Source of the DNA: Perkinsus olseni | Taxonomy: Eukaryota; Perkinsozoa; Perkinsida; Perkinsidae | Reading direction: 5' to 3' | Length of the DNA: 64,000 nucleotides | Assembly: GCA_013115135.1 (NCBI GenBank) | Contig: JABANP010000049.1 | Location: forward strand, 1 to 64,000 | In this document: positions 53,471 to 64,000 of the stretch, in pieces | Numbering within the stretch: position 1 is the stretch's first letter | Layout of the letters: each line of letters starts with the position of its first letter | The notes under the pieces: model-generated | Database searches by the model: none | What the model was told of the DNA's origin: nothing | What the model saw: the letters and a program-made list of their open reading frames with translations, nothing else | Made by a program: the position numbers and the translations under genes

Positions 53471-53922
53471 ATTAAAGTGCTCTGATTTCCGAGTCCAAGT
53501 TCTCGGAAAAGCGGCTTTTTCGAGCTCGGATAAAAACTATGAGTTGAAGTGCGTTCTAAAATCCGAGTTTTTTTCCGAGCTCGTGTTACTCGGTTCCTAG
53601 TGAGGCGATTTCACGATTGTCGATTAAAGTGCTGAGCTTTCCGTATTCCAAGTTCGAAAAGTTTTCAGGGTCTTTGGACTCCCGGAAATCCGGACCCGAG
53701 CTCGGAAACCCCACAAAACCACTCGCCAACAATGAGCACACACTCGTAGAAAACCATCGAGTATTCGCGAAGGAGTCCCGACAGGGAGAAACCTTTCCGA
53801 GTTATTCGGGAAACACCTAAATATCGAGTATTTTTCCGAGACCGAGCTCGTGATGCCGTTGAGCACTTTAATTCTTCTCGGGAAACCCCTCGGGAAATCG
53901 ACTTTTCCGGGATCACTTTAAT
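53471..53922. mobile_element. Nested TIR element (attaaagtg ends)
   Basis: The outer ends attaaagtg (53471) and cactttaat (53914-53922) are inverted, with a possible 3-bp ccg flank on both sides. An inner pair with the same terminus lies at 53623 and 53864-53872. Subterminal ccgagctcgg-like words recur. It could be a MITE inserted into a copy of itself, or one element with duplicated ends. No coding capacity. Confidence 0.55.
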
Positions 53923-53925
53923 CCG

Positions 53926-54392
53926 ACTGAAGAAATAACAGACGCAGTGGGCGTTGTTGTTGCTGTTGTTTTTCTCTGTTGTCGCCTTTCTACAGTTTTC
54001 CATGCTTTGGGTTGTACAGTAGTGAATCAAATTCCACTATCACGACCCATCATCATCATCACTAAATCATGTATTGCTCGTTATTAAGGACCATTTCAAA
54101 GGAGGCATCATCATCAGAGTTGCAGTTTTTACTCGTGGGGGGAGGGGAGTTCTGCAATTCAAATCGAATGAACTGAGTGGTAGAAATTCACTAGAAAATG
54201 AGTCGACTAAAACCTTCCAACCTTCGCCAGCCGAATGGAAATGAGGCAGGCAATGAAAGTGTTTATAAGAACCCCTGAGGAGGGGGCGGCGAAGACGTGA
54301 AAGAGTGGTATATCAGCGTATAGCTCTCGGTGGGATTGGACAAGACACGGCCCTTCAGAATCTTTTTGTAGTGAGCATGGACAACCTCGAAT
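53926..54392. other. Spacer upstream of DNA ligase gene
   Basis: A+T-rich, with short CAT repeats near 54043-54055. The open frames on the minus strand overlap ligase exons and are shadows. Confidence 0.35.
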
Positions 54393-57300
54393 ATGCTTGA
54401 CACCTGTACGGAGGAGAAATTCATTCGACTGTGTCATGTACTGGAAGAAGTCTTGACTAAGAAGACTCAGAAAGCTAAGCTGGGTGTCCTTGAGAGGTAG
54501 TGGAGGGTAAGGGCGGGGGGACGCGATGTGATGGAGTAGGTATATAACGCAGACCTTCGCGCCCACTTCTGACTTGTACCCTTTACTACGCCTCATCATA
54601 CCACAATGTGACACTGATAGACAAAGTTATGGTATTAAAGAAAAGGCCATGGCGAAAATGTAATCGCAAAAGAGTGTTTATGGCGATTGATAGGCTTGTT
54701 CAGGATATCAGAAGTCCATACTCTTCCTTCGGCGGAGGTTGATAGGCTTATTAACTACAAAGATGTTACGAAGCAGCTGATGAAGCGGTGCACCGCTGGG
54801 GACTTTCCCAGTGTTCTGTATTCGGTATTGGAGTTCCGAGTACTGCCATCATCAGAGAAAGATGTTATAACTATCGGTCAAGTAAATGATGTCCTGGACA
54901 AGCTGCACAGTGCGCAGAACTTGCAGGGGCAGAAGAAGGTCTTCATTGAGATCGCTACTCGTTGTGGGGCTTTGGAGCATAAGTGGATTGCTAAGATAAT
55001 CATTAAGGGGTCCATGAAGCTTGGTGTAATAATTGAAGGGTTGTTGGAGATGGAGTGGTATGAACTGGTCTTAGGTTGGAGAGAAGGCTATCCTTAGTAG
55101 GCTACACCCGAGAGCCATAGAATGGTAGCGGCTAACAGCGGTCGGTGAGTGGTAGTAATAGTAGTGGTTAGGTATGATAACAGTATGTCGTTAAAGTACG
55201 TTATGGACTGCATTAATAAAGACAATGGCCAAGGAGATGGTGTGGACGAGGGCCGACCGTAATGAGGTGAAGTGAGCTCACTAGTGCTAAGTATTGGTCG
55301 TCAGATGCTACACTTCTTCTGTACTGAACAGCATCATGTTCATGCGTATAAAGCCACAGAGGGCGGTGGTATGGTCAAGTCGTGTGATGGAGAACTACTG
55401 GAAGAATATGAAGAGGAGGATGGCTAGGGCCCACCATAATGATGCGACTAATAATAAAGACAACGCTTCCCTCTACAGCGAGGTTAAGTTCGATGGTGAA
55501 CGGTTGGTGGCCCACATAGACAAGAGCCTTCCAGGAGCGGACACCTCGCCACGAGTGACCCTGTAAGTTTACGTTTATCGATGAATCAAACTGTTGCGGA
55601 AATCTGAGAAGCGGAAGGGAAAATATCGGTCGTCTGGAAGTGAAGTGGGGATATTTTAACAGAACATGAAATTGTTCGGGAAATGGTTTAGCATCAATGA
55701 TGCTAAGATGATGCATCATACTGGTACTAACGGTACTACGCCAGTACTTTGTGAGATTTGAGAAAATTTTCGAATGGGGGGGGTCGATTTTCTAATGGGG
55801 GGAGGGTATTCACCTTGTGACGGGCAATCGAGGATTGCGGAAATTTGTGGTATTTTTTTGAGGGGGTTTTTCCCGAATTTTGGTCGAATGGGATGTTTTG
55901 TTCCATAGATACAGTCGTAACGGTTTGGTTATGAAGGACTATGAGCGGGAGTTGGGGCCTCTGTTGTTATCAGCCTTCAGAGGACAGCAAGGGATACTGG
56001 ACGGAGAAGTGTTGACGTATGACGAGGATAATGCCGCCTTCATGAAGCACACCCACAACCGATCCACGGCATCATCAACAACAGCGTGTCACCACAGACA
56101 TCTCTGTTTTATTATCTTTGATATCTTACTTTACGGTGACCTCAAAAATGAAGCTCAGAATTATACTAACACGCCCTTAGCGATCCGCAGGGACGTCCTG
56201 TCTAAGGTGGGAGTGGGATGGTTGTGATAATGGAGGACGATTTGGGCAGGTTGTGGTACCACTGAATACGTATATAGAAGTAGTGGAACATAGAGTGATA
56301 CCAGCAACATCGGAAGCTATCATGGACGAGCTGAATATGGCAGTCGCGGAGGGAGAGGAGGGTCGGGTTTTCAAGGACCCTGGCTCGGTGTAATAATTAG
56401 GGTCCGAGGGGGGCGGCTGCGGGTGGATAGAAGTATTGCCGAGTTCCCGCTGCACGAGGCTTGCTCGGAATTTCGACTGGAATCTAGTGAAACGGAAGGG
56501 ACGGGAAAAGGTCATTTTATATATTTTCATCGCTCATACCACACCAACACCAACTGTCTCCTATCACTTCCGCCTGCTAAGGTATTCCATTGGCAAGAAG
56601 GGTTATGGCTGGTTCAAGCTGAAACCCGAGTATTCCCATAACCTGGCCATGGACATCGACTTGGTCATCGTAGGAGCTTTCTTCGCCACTGGCTTAGGGA
56701 GGTAGTAGCGCTTTTCCTCCTCATTATCATTGGGAGTCCTTACCACTCAGACGGGATCCAACAGCAGAGGTGACGGATTTGGTCGCAACAGTATCCTCAT
56801 TTCTATTGGCAGCTCCGACTGGTGATGGTATGCTAGTTCCCATCGGGAAGGTAGCAGTGGCACAGCGGAGTGCTTTGAATGAACTCAGAGACCGTCTAAG
56901 AGGGACTATGGTGGCCTGGTGAGGAGCCTGGGAGCCTCCTTCTTTGTTTGTAGTATTGATGGCAGGTCGCCGGCTGTAGGGCAAGCAGCTTCGAAGTGGC
57001 TGGTGGATGCAGGGAAGTTGAGGAGGTGGTAGCTGTCACGGCTATTCGTGTGAAATATGGTATGGTTCAGTGGCATCCGGCCCGATCTCATCCTTCGCGA
57101 TCCAGCCACCCTGAGAGGAGGCCCTACCGTAATGGTAGTCCGGTGTAGTGAACTTCAAGCCACGTCAAAGTGGCCCGCGGGGTAGTACTAATGGTGGTGA
57201 AGGCTTCCCTAGTTGCTGCAATTCTACTTTTGACCGGACCAGCGCGGTAGCCTAGCATTACTATCAACTAGTAATATCTTCGCCATTTTTCAACTGTCCC

Positions 57301-59446
57301 CCTCTCCCGAATGCATTGCTTTCTCGAACGGTGACCCTCTGCTACGCGTGTGAACGTATGTCTCCAATTTGAACCCGAGGCGCATGATCTTCGCCAGGAA
57401 AATGAGATTTTTGCATTGGCAACTACAGATTCGGGCAGATAAAATCCGGTTTTCTTTCTCTCCGAAACGTTAACTCCCGCAACTGGCTTAGCTTCTGTGC
57501 GGTGTGTCCTAGCGGAGCAAACTTCGTTCCATTGGCGACAGTGATCGATGGCTATGCCTCTCGCAGGCTCACCCTACGGTTTCCCAGATGTGTTGAAGCA
57601 GTGAGAAAGGACAAAACATTGGCCGAAGCTGATACCCTAGATGACATACAGGAGGTAGTAGCGATCGTGCATCTTCTACCCGACTGCTTATCTTAGTTTT
57701 ATCGGAGACAACACACCAAGATGAGGGAGAGTTCGTCACCATCTAATGCTGATGATGGTGGTGGTTACAGTAGCGATGATGCCGAGCAGGGAACCGAGGG
57801 GCCGGACAAGAAGAGACGCCGTAAAGAGAGAGGTAGTGATGGTAGTAGCGTTGCTGTTAGGAAGATTCCCTTCAGAGGTCGCAACGACCGTACCGTTGGT
57901 GGAGCTGGACGCTTCCTCAACCTTTCATGAGACTGATCGTGATGATGATAGACAGCAGCAGCGGCTACCATCATTACTGCGAGGATGGGAAGTTTTGGTA
58001 TTGAATGGTGATCATGTTAATACAACGACAACAACGCAACAGCGGTGCCACACGAAAAAAGAAATCCAAGCTCTGGTCGTGGAGAATGGTGGTACTCTGA
58101 AAGATTCTCTCACCTTCAACCACAGAAAGGCACGGCAGGCTGCGTCGTCACTGCTGCTGCAACAGACGGGTCAGGCTACGGGGGACGGAAGCCAGCTTCA
58201 TTTGATGGTGTTGGCCGCTGCCCTGGACTTGAGAGTGCGGAACTTCGTGAAAGTGGAAGATATCGACGTTATTGATTACAGGTGTGGTGATGGGTGGCGG
58301 GAGGGGTCATCGGTGGGGGGGCGCCGCTGTATTGAACTGTCCTCGTGAGAATAGACGGGTGCCTCTGGTGGAGGGGTGCAGGTTGAACTCGAAATGGCCT
58401 AGCAGATTGGGCGAAAATAACAACTTTCGCTAGAAATACTAGAAAGTACTATAAAATACATACCTAGATGTGTAATACTAATATAACGTATTGAATACTT
58501 AACAGTCGTGCCAGGGCGTGAAAGAAGCGATCAGTCTCATTCAGCCATCCCTTGCTCGCCCTCGGACACAATCCCACAGCGAGGGTGGTTAGAATCATTA
58601 TTTTCCCGCGCAGAAAGGTTCCCGCAAAAATGTTCCTGCGCATACTTTAATTTCAGCCGGTGGAGGAGAGGAAGACAAGCTCGAAGTAGACGAGCCAGCT
58701 AGTACTAGATAACAAAACACTAGAAAATTCAGAAATTGTGTAATACTAATGTAACGTATCAAATACTAAACAGTCTTGCAAGGGCGTAGGAGGAGCGATC
58801 AGTCTCACTCAGCCAACCCTTGCTCGCCTTCGGACACGATCCCACAGCGGGGGTGGTTAGAATTATTATTTTCCCGCGCATATCGCGATGTGTAAATTGG
58901 TAATCTTGGACTGAATAGGTGGTTGTGGGCATCGGTGAGGTCGGGTTACCTGCTACTGCCACCGCCGGATGAGTATTACCTAGCTAAGTCTTCAAGAACG
59001 CAGGAGACCTTAGAAAGGGACTATGATAAGTATGGCGAGGAGGGCTGTGGCATGTCGGTAGAGGAGGGCTCAGGTACGGCGATCCTTACTTTGCCGAGTC
59101 GCCACTGCCATTGGGTGGGATGGAGGAACTCCTTCTGCGAGCGGGGAGTTGTGAAAGGAGTGGTACTGTTGATGATGCCGAGGTTAAATGAAGTTTTTCC
59201 ATTGGTAATTAATCATCAGCAGAGTTTGGTTCTCCATAGTAATGTGGGTTACGGTGGTCCTTCAGTTTGTCCATGCCTAGGTCGGCTCGAACGATGCCGC
59301 CGCTGCCTTCGTCAACGTCTGCGGCAGCGGGAGGGCCCACAGAGCCATGCGAAGATGACGAGGAGGCGGGCCTCTCAGGGAAGTTAAAGGCGGTGTTAAA
59401 CGGCTTGACGACACTCAGGCAGACTGGCACGGACGACAAGCTGTAG
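54393..59446 (+). CDS. LIG4: DNA ligase IV (ATP-dependent, NHEJ)
   Basis: Seals double-strand breaks in non-homologous end joining. Exons give MLDTCTEEKFIRLCHVLEEV, SDLYPLLRLIIPQCDTDRQS plus YGIKEKAMAKM, INYKDVTKQLMKR, ALEHKWIAKIIIKGSMKLGV, then motif I EVKFDGERLVAHI (catalytic Lys). Next are FHRYSRNG (motif III), ILDGEVLTYDEDNAAFM, motif IV EEGRVFKDP, motif V GYGWFKLKPEY, and the OB-fold end GYASRRLTLRFPRCVEAVRK plus TLDDIQEV. A BRCT domain (GWEVLVLNGD ... RVRNFVKVEDIDVIDYR, interrupted by a long intron, then WASVRSGYLLLPP) and TQETLERDYDKYGDPYF follow, as in LIG4 rather than LIG1. The C-terminal exons, including any second BRCT, are unclear; the last open piece stops at 59444-59446. Confidence 0.8.
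58470..58880. repeat. Direct duplication in a LIG4 intron
   Basis: Two ~140-bp copies (58470-58612 and 58738-58880) start 268 bp apart. Each runs from gtgtaatactaat through gcgatcagtctca to ttattttcccgcgca, with scattered differences. Confidence 0.75.
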
Positions 59447-59686
59447 TAGGGGTAGTAGGAAATGATTGTTGTTGGTTAAGGATGATTTCGAGGATCGTGG
59501 AAGCACAGGAAGCTGTGGATAGACCGCAATGGCATGAATTTACTGCTACTCGAGGGGCGCACGTCTCCTGATGGGTATAAGCGCTTCCTGACTGACTGGT
59601 AGTGGCAATGAGGAAAATCTACGGGGACCGGAGGATAGAATCGCCCCGCAGTCGCAGCGATTTTTGCTGCTAGGTGTGAGAGGGCG

Positions 59687-60762
59687 TTGTCGCGGCTCGA
59701 ACCAGATGAGCGACATATAGTCGAGAGGCTTCTCGAACGTCGGCTGCAGCGGGCGGGTGGGGACCGCAGGCTGCCTCTGGAGGATGGCTGTGGCAAGGAG
59801 GAGAGAGCGACGAGAAAGAGGAAGAAAGTTGTTGAGAAAGCGGTTGGATCTCCGAAAAGGCAGCGAAGGTCGAAGCCTGCAGATGACGGAAAGGTTGGTT
59901 CTCGGTATCCACTGGATGGCGAGAAGATACTTTCTCAGGGGCCTCCGGAAGATTCGCAACAGCGGGAAGGTGAGAAGGAGGGTAGTAATGTAGCAGCTCC
60001 CAAAAGACGTCGTGGGAGGCCTCGGAAGACCCAGACGCAGTCGACCGCTGCGTCATCATCCTCGTCGGAGGTATCCAATAGGATTGGAAGAGTTGAGGGA
60101 GGGTCCGCTGCTGCTGCTGCTGTTACGGCAAGTGACGGAGCGATCGTACCGTCCACGGCAGGAGGGAAGGCGGATGATAAGTATAGGGAGATACACGACC
60201 TTCTGAGAGCTGCCATCAGTCAAGAACAGCAGGAGGAGGATGGCAAACACCGAGAGGCATCATCATCATCATCATCATCATCATCGCCTTCGTCTGCCTC
60301 GGTCGAAGTTGGCCTGCCGGATTCTGCTTTGGACAGCGTATTCACATTCCTCGACGACCATGACAGCGGCCTCGATTTTTATATTTATTGCCAGGTGAGG
60401 GTCATACCACACCTTTCCCACTTCTCGAGCTCTTGTTGTCAGGCACTTCGGCAGTTCTCGGACAGCCCTAGCCCTCTACCAGTCAACGAAGCCGCAGCGT
60501 TTGCTCGTCAAGTAGCATCTCAATGCACCAAAGAATGGGACAAGATGACCAATGATGAACGGCAAAAGTAATTCGGAAAATAATTTTAAATTTTCTGTCT
60601 TTTTCCGTAAAAAAAACTCGACAGTCGCAAGGAAAAATCAGCACCACGGAAAATGATGCCTTTCTTTGATGCAGGTATGATCGAGGCGCGGCAGCGTGCA
60701 AGCGAGGAAGGGAGATGCTCCGGGGTCGTTACCTATTTTCGAGACTACTGAACCTTTCATGA
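59687..60762 (+). CDS. AT-hook protein with possible HMG-like C-terminus
   Basis: Charged, low-complexity nuclear-type protein. RKRKKVVEKAVGSPKRQRR looks like a nuclear localisation signal. KRRRGRPRKTQTQ carries a classic AT-hook (RGRP core), which binds the minor groove of AT-rich DNA. Poly-Ala and poly-Ser runs follow, then LPDSALDSVFTFLDDHDSGL. Intron 60394-60441 (48 nt) leads to ALRQFSDSPSPLPVNEAAAF ... CTKEWDKMTNDERQK|YDRG, similar to helix 3 of HMG boxes (W-x-x-M-x-x-x-E-R-x-K-Y). It ends LFSRLLNLS, with a stop at 60760-60762. The first coding exon is upstream and not resolved; a candidate is MNLLLLEGRTSPDGYKRFL at about 59533. Confidence 0.55.
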
Positions 60763-60887
60763 TGTATACTATTAATACCATTCCTGTTCTTGGTGAAGAT
60801 GCCTTTCCGCGATACCGCACTTTTGTTAACTCGTAAAATGCAATAACATCATCATAGGATAACACCATCATTATCGGTCATGGATTG

Positions 60888-63800
60888 TTAAAGGAAAAGT
60901 AAACACAGTGGTACTGCTACTACTCCAACGACAATAGTAAGGCCCAGTCCAAGCCGAGCGAAGTCAGAAAAATCATAGCCAGCAGCAGCGTAGACCATTA
61001 AGTTAGTTTGATATGAAATTGGGGTTAAAAATTGGCAGCCCGCTCCGACCATCAGCGGGCCCAGACATTGATGAACGGGCATGGTCATCTCGTTGGCAAC
61101 CGAAACACATACTGGGAATAGTAGAATGACCACAGCGGTTGCATGGAAGACTACGCCCAGTAGGCAGGTCGCGATGAAAATGGCAGAGAGCATCCCGATG
61201 CTTCCTAAGGGGTGCATCAGAGTCACGAGGCCTTGCGCTAATACAGTTGCAACGTTGGTGATGGAGATGGCCTGGCCCAATCCGAAGGCTCCGACGATGG
61301 TGAGCACGGTACGGAGGTTGACGGCAGCCAGGGCCTTGGTGAGGGGAGTGCAGTCTGTGAGGATGAGAGCGAAAACTGCGGACATCGATGCTTGCAGGAG
61401 AGGGAGGGTGTTGGTAGCGACCAAGAGTATCATCATCAACACGATAGCGCCGCTCAGCCACATGCGGTTTTGGCGTTTTTTCTTCTCCTCTGGGTCCACA
61501 GCAGACGCACCGTCATCCGTAATTAGTCGTCTAACAACGGCAAAGTGGCCGCTGCTGCCGTACTGGTCATCGAACCCATCATTGGCTTCGACTATCAGAC
61601 CATCGCCAACCTTCAGATGCCACCTCTTCTGCTTCATCTCTCCCTCAAGAAGATGTGTAACCGAGTCGCGTTCGTTCAAAGGGACCGCGGCCGCCCCACC
61701 ACCGGCAGACACGATCCCTCCCAGCGGCGTCACCAAGCCATTAGAGGTGACACCCAGCTGACCACCAAAGGCCACAGTTTTCTTTCTGTGCAACGCGTGC
61801 TGATTCAACGACATTCTTTTCTTGGTAAATTGAGGAGATGATGCGACGTCCTTTGAAGGCATCTTCAACCCTCCTGGTGGCAAGGCAGCTTCGGTATGCT
61901 GAGGTTCCTCGATGGTGACCATCTTCTTGGTCCCCAACCGCTGCAATAACGTCAACCGCCGATTCAACTTGATGTCAATCGCCTGTGGCTCAGCTTCACT
62001 CACGCTGGCCCCTCCCGCACCCGAAGATACGCTGTTGAAATCTTTCTGGGGAGGGACGACCAAAGTCTGCTTGGAGAAGGGAAGTAGACTCCTCCTTCGT
62101 CCCTGCTGATTTTTATTCTTCTGTTGCAAGATCTGCAAGCTCTGCGGTCTGATACCAACAATTCTCGCCCCGTACAACTCCATCGCCTTGTACGGTTCTA
62201 TCCGCTTCCCAACCAGCGGCGACAGGCCGTCCAACACAACCTCGAACAGCCCTACCCCGCCGTGAGCTGAGGGCTTCGACTTGGTACTGCTGCTGTGGTC
62301 ACCCAGGAGCAGCTCGCCCGTGTCCCTGGCCATCAGGCTCACCTTTCCGTCATGGTAAAGCCTTACAACAGCTTCCGGCGAGGAGTAAATATGAAAGATA
62401 TCATACGCCTGGAGTTCGAGCGAGGGCGTCGGCTTCAAAGTCGACCCCATCCTCTCAACTTCAACTATGTCGTCTCTCTTCTCGACGATATCTTCTATTC
62501 CGGAATCTTCCAAAGTAACGCCGTCCAATGCCAAGGCAGTAACCTGGGCCGAGACCACAAACTTCTTGGTGAGTCTTGCGGTGGTAGTGGGCAACAGCGG
62601 AGCTTCGAGATCGTTCTCCCCAGCAGCAGTCGGGCTTGTCTCAATTTTGTCGGATGATTCTGCATACTCCTTAAAGACGATTGGGACAGCGATGATGATG
62701 TATACAATAGCAGCGATGGTTGCCGGCAGAACTATCGGGGCCATGGCGAACATATCCAGAGGCTGAAGACCGTTCTGGATGAGTAAGCCTTGCGTGATGA
62801 GGTTGCTTGAAGTTGAGAACACCGCGAAGACACCCGAAATCAAAAGGATGTACGACAAGGGCATCAGCAAGAGGGCTTGGTTGATATGAATATCTTTCTC
62901 GCACCATCTTTTGACCACAGGTAGCAGCACGCCCATGACCGCCGTATTTGATACACCGATATTTAACATGATGGCTGGTACGAATAACCTCAGGATTGCC
63001 TTCGAAAGGGAATTGGGCTTCCCAAGGATACCACCCTGAATAAAAAGATACTCCACCACTCCCGTTCTCTTCACAGCCGCCGAGACGATCAATAATATGG
63101 CCACTGACAATACCACTTCATTCGCAAATCCTTGCCAAGCGATGGTATTGTCAAGCACCCCCGTCAAGCATAGAATTAAGGTGGCGGCCGTCATGACAGC
63201 ATCAGGAGGGTACTGCCGTACCAGCAGCGACAGCGCCAAGATCGTCACCACTATGGAGATGTAGGATTTATAAGTCAACCTTGGGTACCCAATCTCGTAG
63301 TAGTTCATGAGGGCCCCTAATGATAATGTAATACCATAAAATACGCAACTCATCCACTGGCGCTTCACATATTCACCAGCCGTCTGCGCGATCACCCATA
63401 CCACACCATCCGTACTTTCCGCATGCTGGCCCCGTACCGAAGCGTGCCTCGATAAGAACTTCCCCACAGCAGGCTGACCATCCCCTCCTCCCCTGCGCAC
63501 CTTTCTGGACCGCCCACCCGAGTTCAAGGCCATCTTAGAATCACCATCATCGTCGTCATCGTCATCACCAGGTTGTTCAATACCATAAACTCGCCTAATC
63601 TCCTTCAACCGACTATGTGCACTGTGAAAGTCACAGGCCTTCATCTCCAGAAGGATATCATCCATCAGCGACGCCGTCGCCTCCTGGTCCCCCTCGTCCT
63701 GATGCTGAGCCTTGCGAAGCAGTTTATCATATTTTTTCGCGATTTTCCTCAGCCCTTCTTCGTTGACTCGGGCGTATTCCTCCAACTCCTTCATGTCTCT

Positions 63801-64000
63801 CACCGTTTCCTTGCCACCTTCCTTGCCGTCCACCTTGTCGATTATAATTGTCTCTTGGACCGAGTAAAAAGTAGCAACTCTGATAATATCCAACTTCAGC
63901 TCTTCTATGAATCTAGTATTATCCTTGACACTAGTTTTCTCCATCTCCTTCAAGACGCCCTTCAGTCGGCTGTAATTCATGTAGTAGCCCCGCCATTCGG
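60888..64000 (-). CDS. SPX-domain permease (SLC13/citrate-transporter type), 5' partial
   Basis: Intronless frame of over 1,030 codons that runs off the right edge. The amino end begins mid-SPX domain (EWRGYY|MNYSRLKGVLKEME), so the true start is outside the window. SPX domains bind inositol pyrophosphates and report phosphate status. A membrane block follows (AILLIVSAAVKRTGVVEYLF, LPLSYILLISGVFAVFSTSS, SNLITQGLLIQNGLQ) with the SLC13/ArsB-type signature. A hydrophilic loop with RCK-C/TrkA-C-like segments (GSTLKPTPSLELQAYDIFHI, GDGLIVEANDGFDDQYG) comes next, then a second membrane block ending SYQTNLMVYAAAGYDFSDFA. The architecture matches PHO87/90/91-like phosphate transporters with an inserted TrkA-C region. 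Phosphate as substrate is inferred. Confidence 0.85.
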   Translation of the reverse strand, partial: EWRGYYMNYSRLKGVLKEMEKTSVKDNTRFIEELKLDIIRVATFYSVQETIIIDKVDGKEGGKETVRDMKELEEYARVNEEGLRKIAKKYDKLLRKAQHQDEGDQEATASLMDDILLEMKACDFHSAHSRLKEIRRVYGIEQPGDDDDDDDGDSKMALNSGGRSRKVRRGGGDGQPAVGKFLSRHASVRGQHAESTDGVVWVIAQTAGEYVKRQWMSCVFYGITLSLGALMNYYEIGYPRLTYKSYISIVVTILALSLLVRQYPPDAVMTAATLILCLTGVLDNTIAWQGFANEVVLSVAILLIVSAAVKRTGVVEYLFIQGGILGKPNSLSKAILRLFVPAIMLNIGVSNTAVMGVLLPVVKRWCEKDIHINQALLLMPLSYILLISGVFAVFSTSSNLITQGLLIQNGLQPLDMFAMAPIVLPATIAAIVYIIIAVPIVFKEYAESSDKIETSPTAAGENDLEAPLLPTTTARLTKKFVVSAQVTALALDGVTLEDSGIEDIVEKRDDIVEVERMGSTLKPTPSLELQAYDIFHIYSSPEAVVRLYHDGKVSLMARDTGELLLGDHSSSTKSKPSAHGGVGLFEVVLDGLSPLVGKRIEPYKAMELYGARIVGIRPQSLQILQQKNKNQQGRRRSLLPFSKQTLVVPPQKDFNSVSSGAGGASVSEAEPQAIDIKLNRRLTLLQRLGTKKMVTIEEPQHTEAALPPGGLKMPSKDVASSPQFTKKRMSLNQHALHRKKTVAFGGQLGVTSNGLVTPLGGIVSAGGGAAAVPLNERDSVTHLLEGEMKQKRWHLKVGDGLIVEANDGFDDQYGSSGHFAVVRRLITDDGASAVDPEEKKKRQNRMWLSGAIVLMMILLVATNTLPLLQASMSAVFALILTDCTPLTKALAAVNLRTVLTIVGAFGLGQAISITNVATVLAQGLVTLMHPLGSIGMLSAIFIATCLLGVVFHATAVVILLFPVCVSVANEMTMPVHQCLGPLMVGAGCQFLTPISYQTNLMVYAAAGYDFSDFARLGLGLTIVVGVVAVPLCLLFL

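Noticed and set aside
54207..54614. 135-codon minus-strand ORF
   Set aside because: The plus strand here encodes the N-terminal exons of DNA ligase IV (MLDTCTEEKF..., SDLYPLLRLI...), so the minus frame is a shadow.
61003..61761. Long ORFs on both strands over the permease
   Set aside because: They are shadows of the intronless SPX-permease frame, which has clear membrane and signature motifs.

Overview
This is a gene-dense eukaryotic nuclear window. Nearly every gene is split by very short GT-AG introns, mostly about 40-60 nt, and genes lie on both strands a few hundred bases apart. The gene set (centrin, GINS, proteasome beta5, DNA ligase IV, Mei2-like RRM, SMYD-type SET protein, mitochondrial carrier, SPX-domain transporter), several lineage-specific secreted proteins and the tiny introns suggest a unicellular alveolate. 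A Perkinsus-like protist is my best guess; the organism is an inference, not shown by the sequence. Gene ends given for multi-exon genes are splice models made by eye.

Layout. 1-4.4 kb: two adjacent perfect palindromes, a three-exon secreted protein, and two related small secreted acidic/basic proteins on the minus strand. 4.7-6.1 kb: WD40-repeat protein. 6.3-12.4 kb: two tandem M20 dipeptidase genes (CNDP2/DUG1 type) with one unusually similar catalytic exon. 12.6-19.0 kb: GINS subunit PSF2, centrin, SMYD-like methyltransferase and a Mei2-like RNA-binding protein, all plus strand. 20.5-27.1 kb: unrecognised multi-exon genes, including a multi-pass membrane protein. 27.5-40.2 kb: mitochondrial carrier, large coiled-coil protein, small helical protein, proteasome beta5, a methyltransferase-fold protein with a signal peptide, and a single-exon secreted protein.

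40.2-54.4 kb is a mobile-element and repeat island. It holds a TIR element of about 1.1 kb with 9-bp target duplications and several decayed tRNA-like modules (41.4-42.6 kb). A truncated gag-like ORF follows, then a 5.8-kb satellite array of alternating A and B monomers of about 1.04 kb. Each complete monomer carries a long stem-loop whose arms differ between A and B by paired, compensatory changes. Next come a 572-bp hAT-like MITE, a 940-codon gag-protease ORF with no reverse transcriptase behind it, short tandem repeats, and a nested TIR element.

54.4-64 kb returns to host genes: DNA ligase IV (NHEJ) with one intron carrying a 268-bp-spaced direct duplication, an AT-hook protein, and a long intronless SPX / citrate-transporter-like permease that runs off the right edge.

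The genes do not form a pathway. The replication and repair genes (PSF2, LIG4) and housekeeping genes are interleaved with lineage-specific secreted proteins. The most unusual region is the 41.4-49.4 kb satellite and transposon island.
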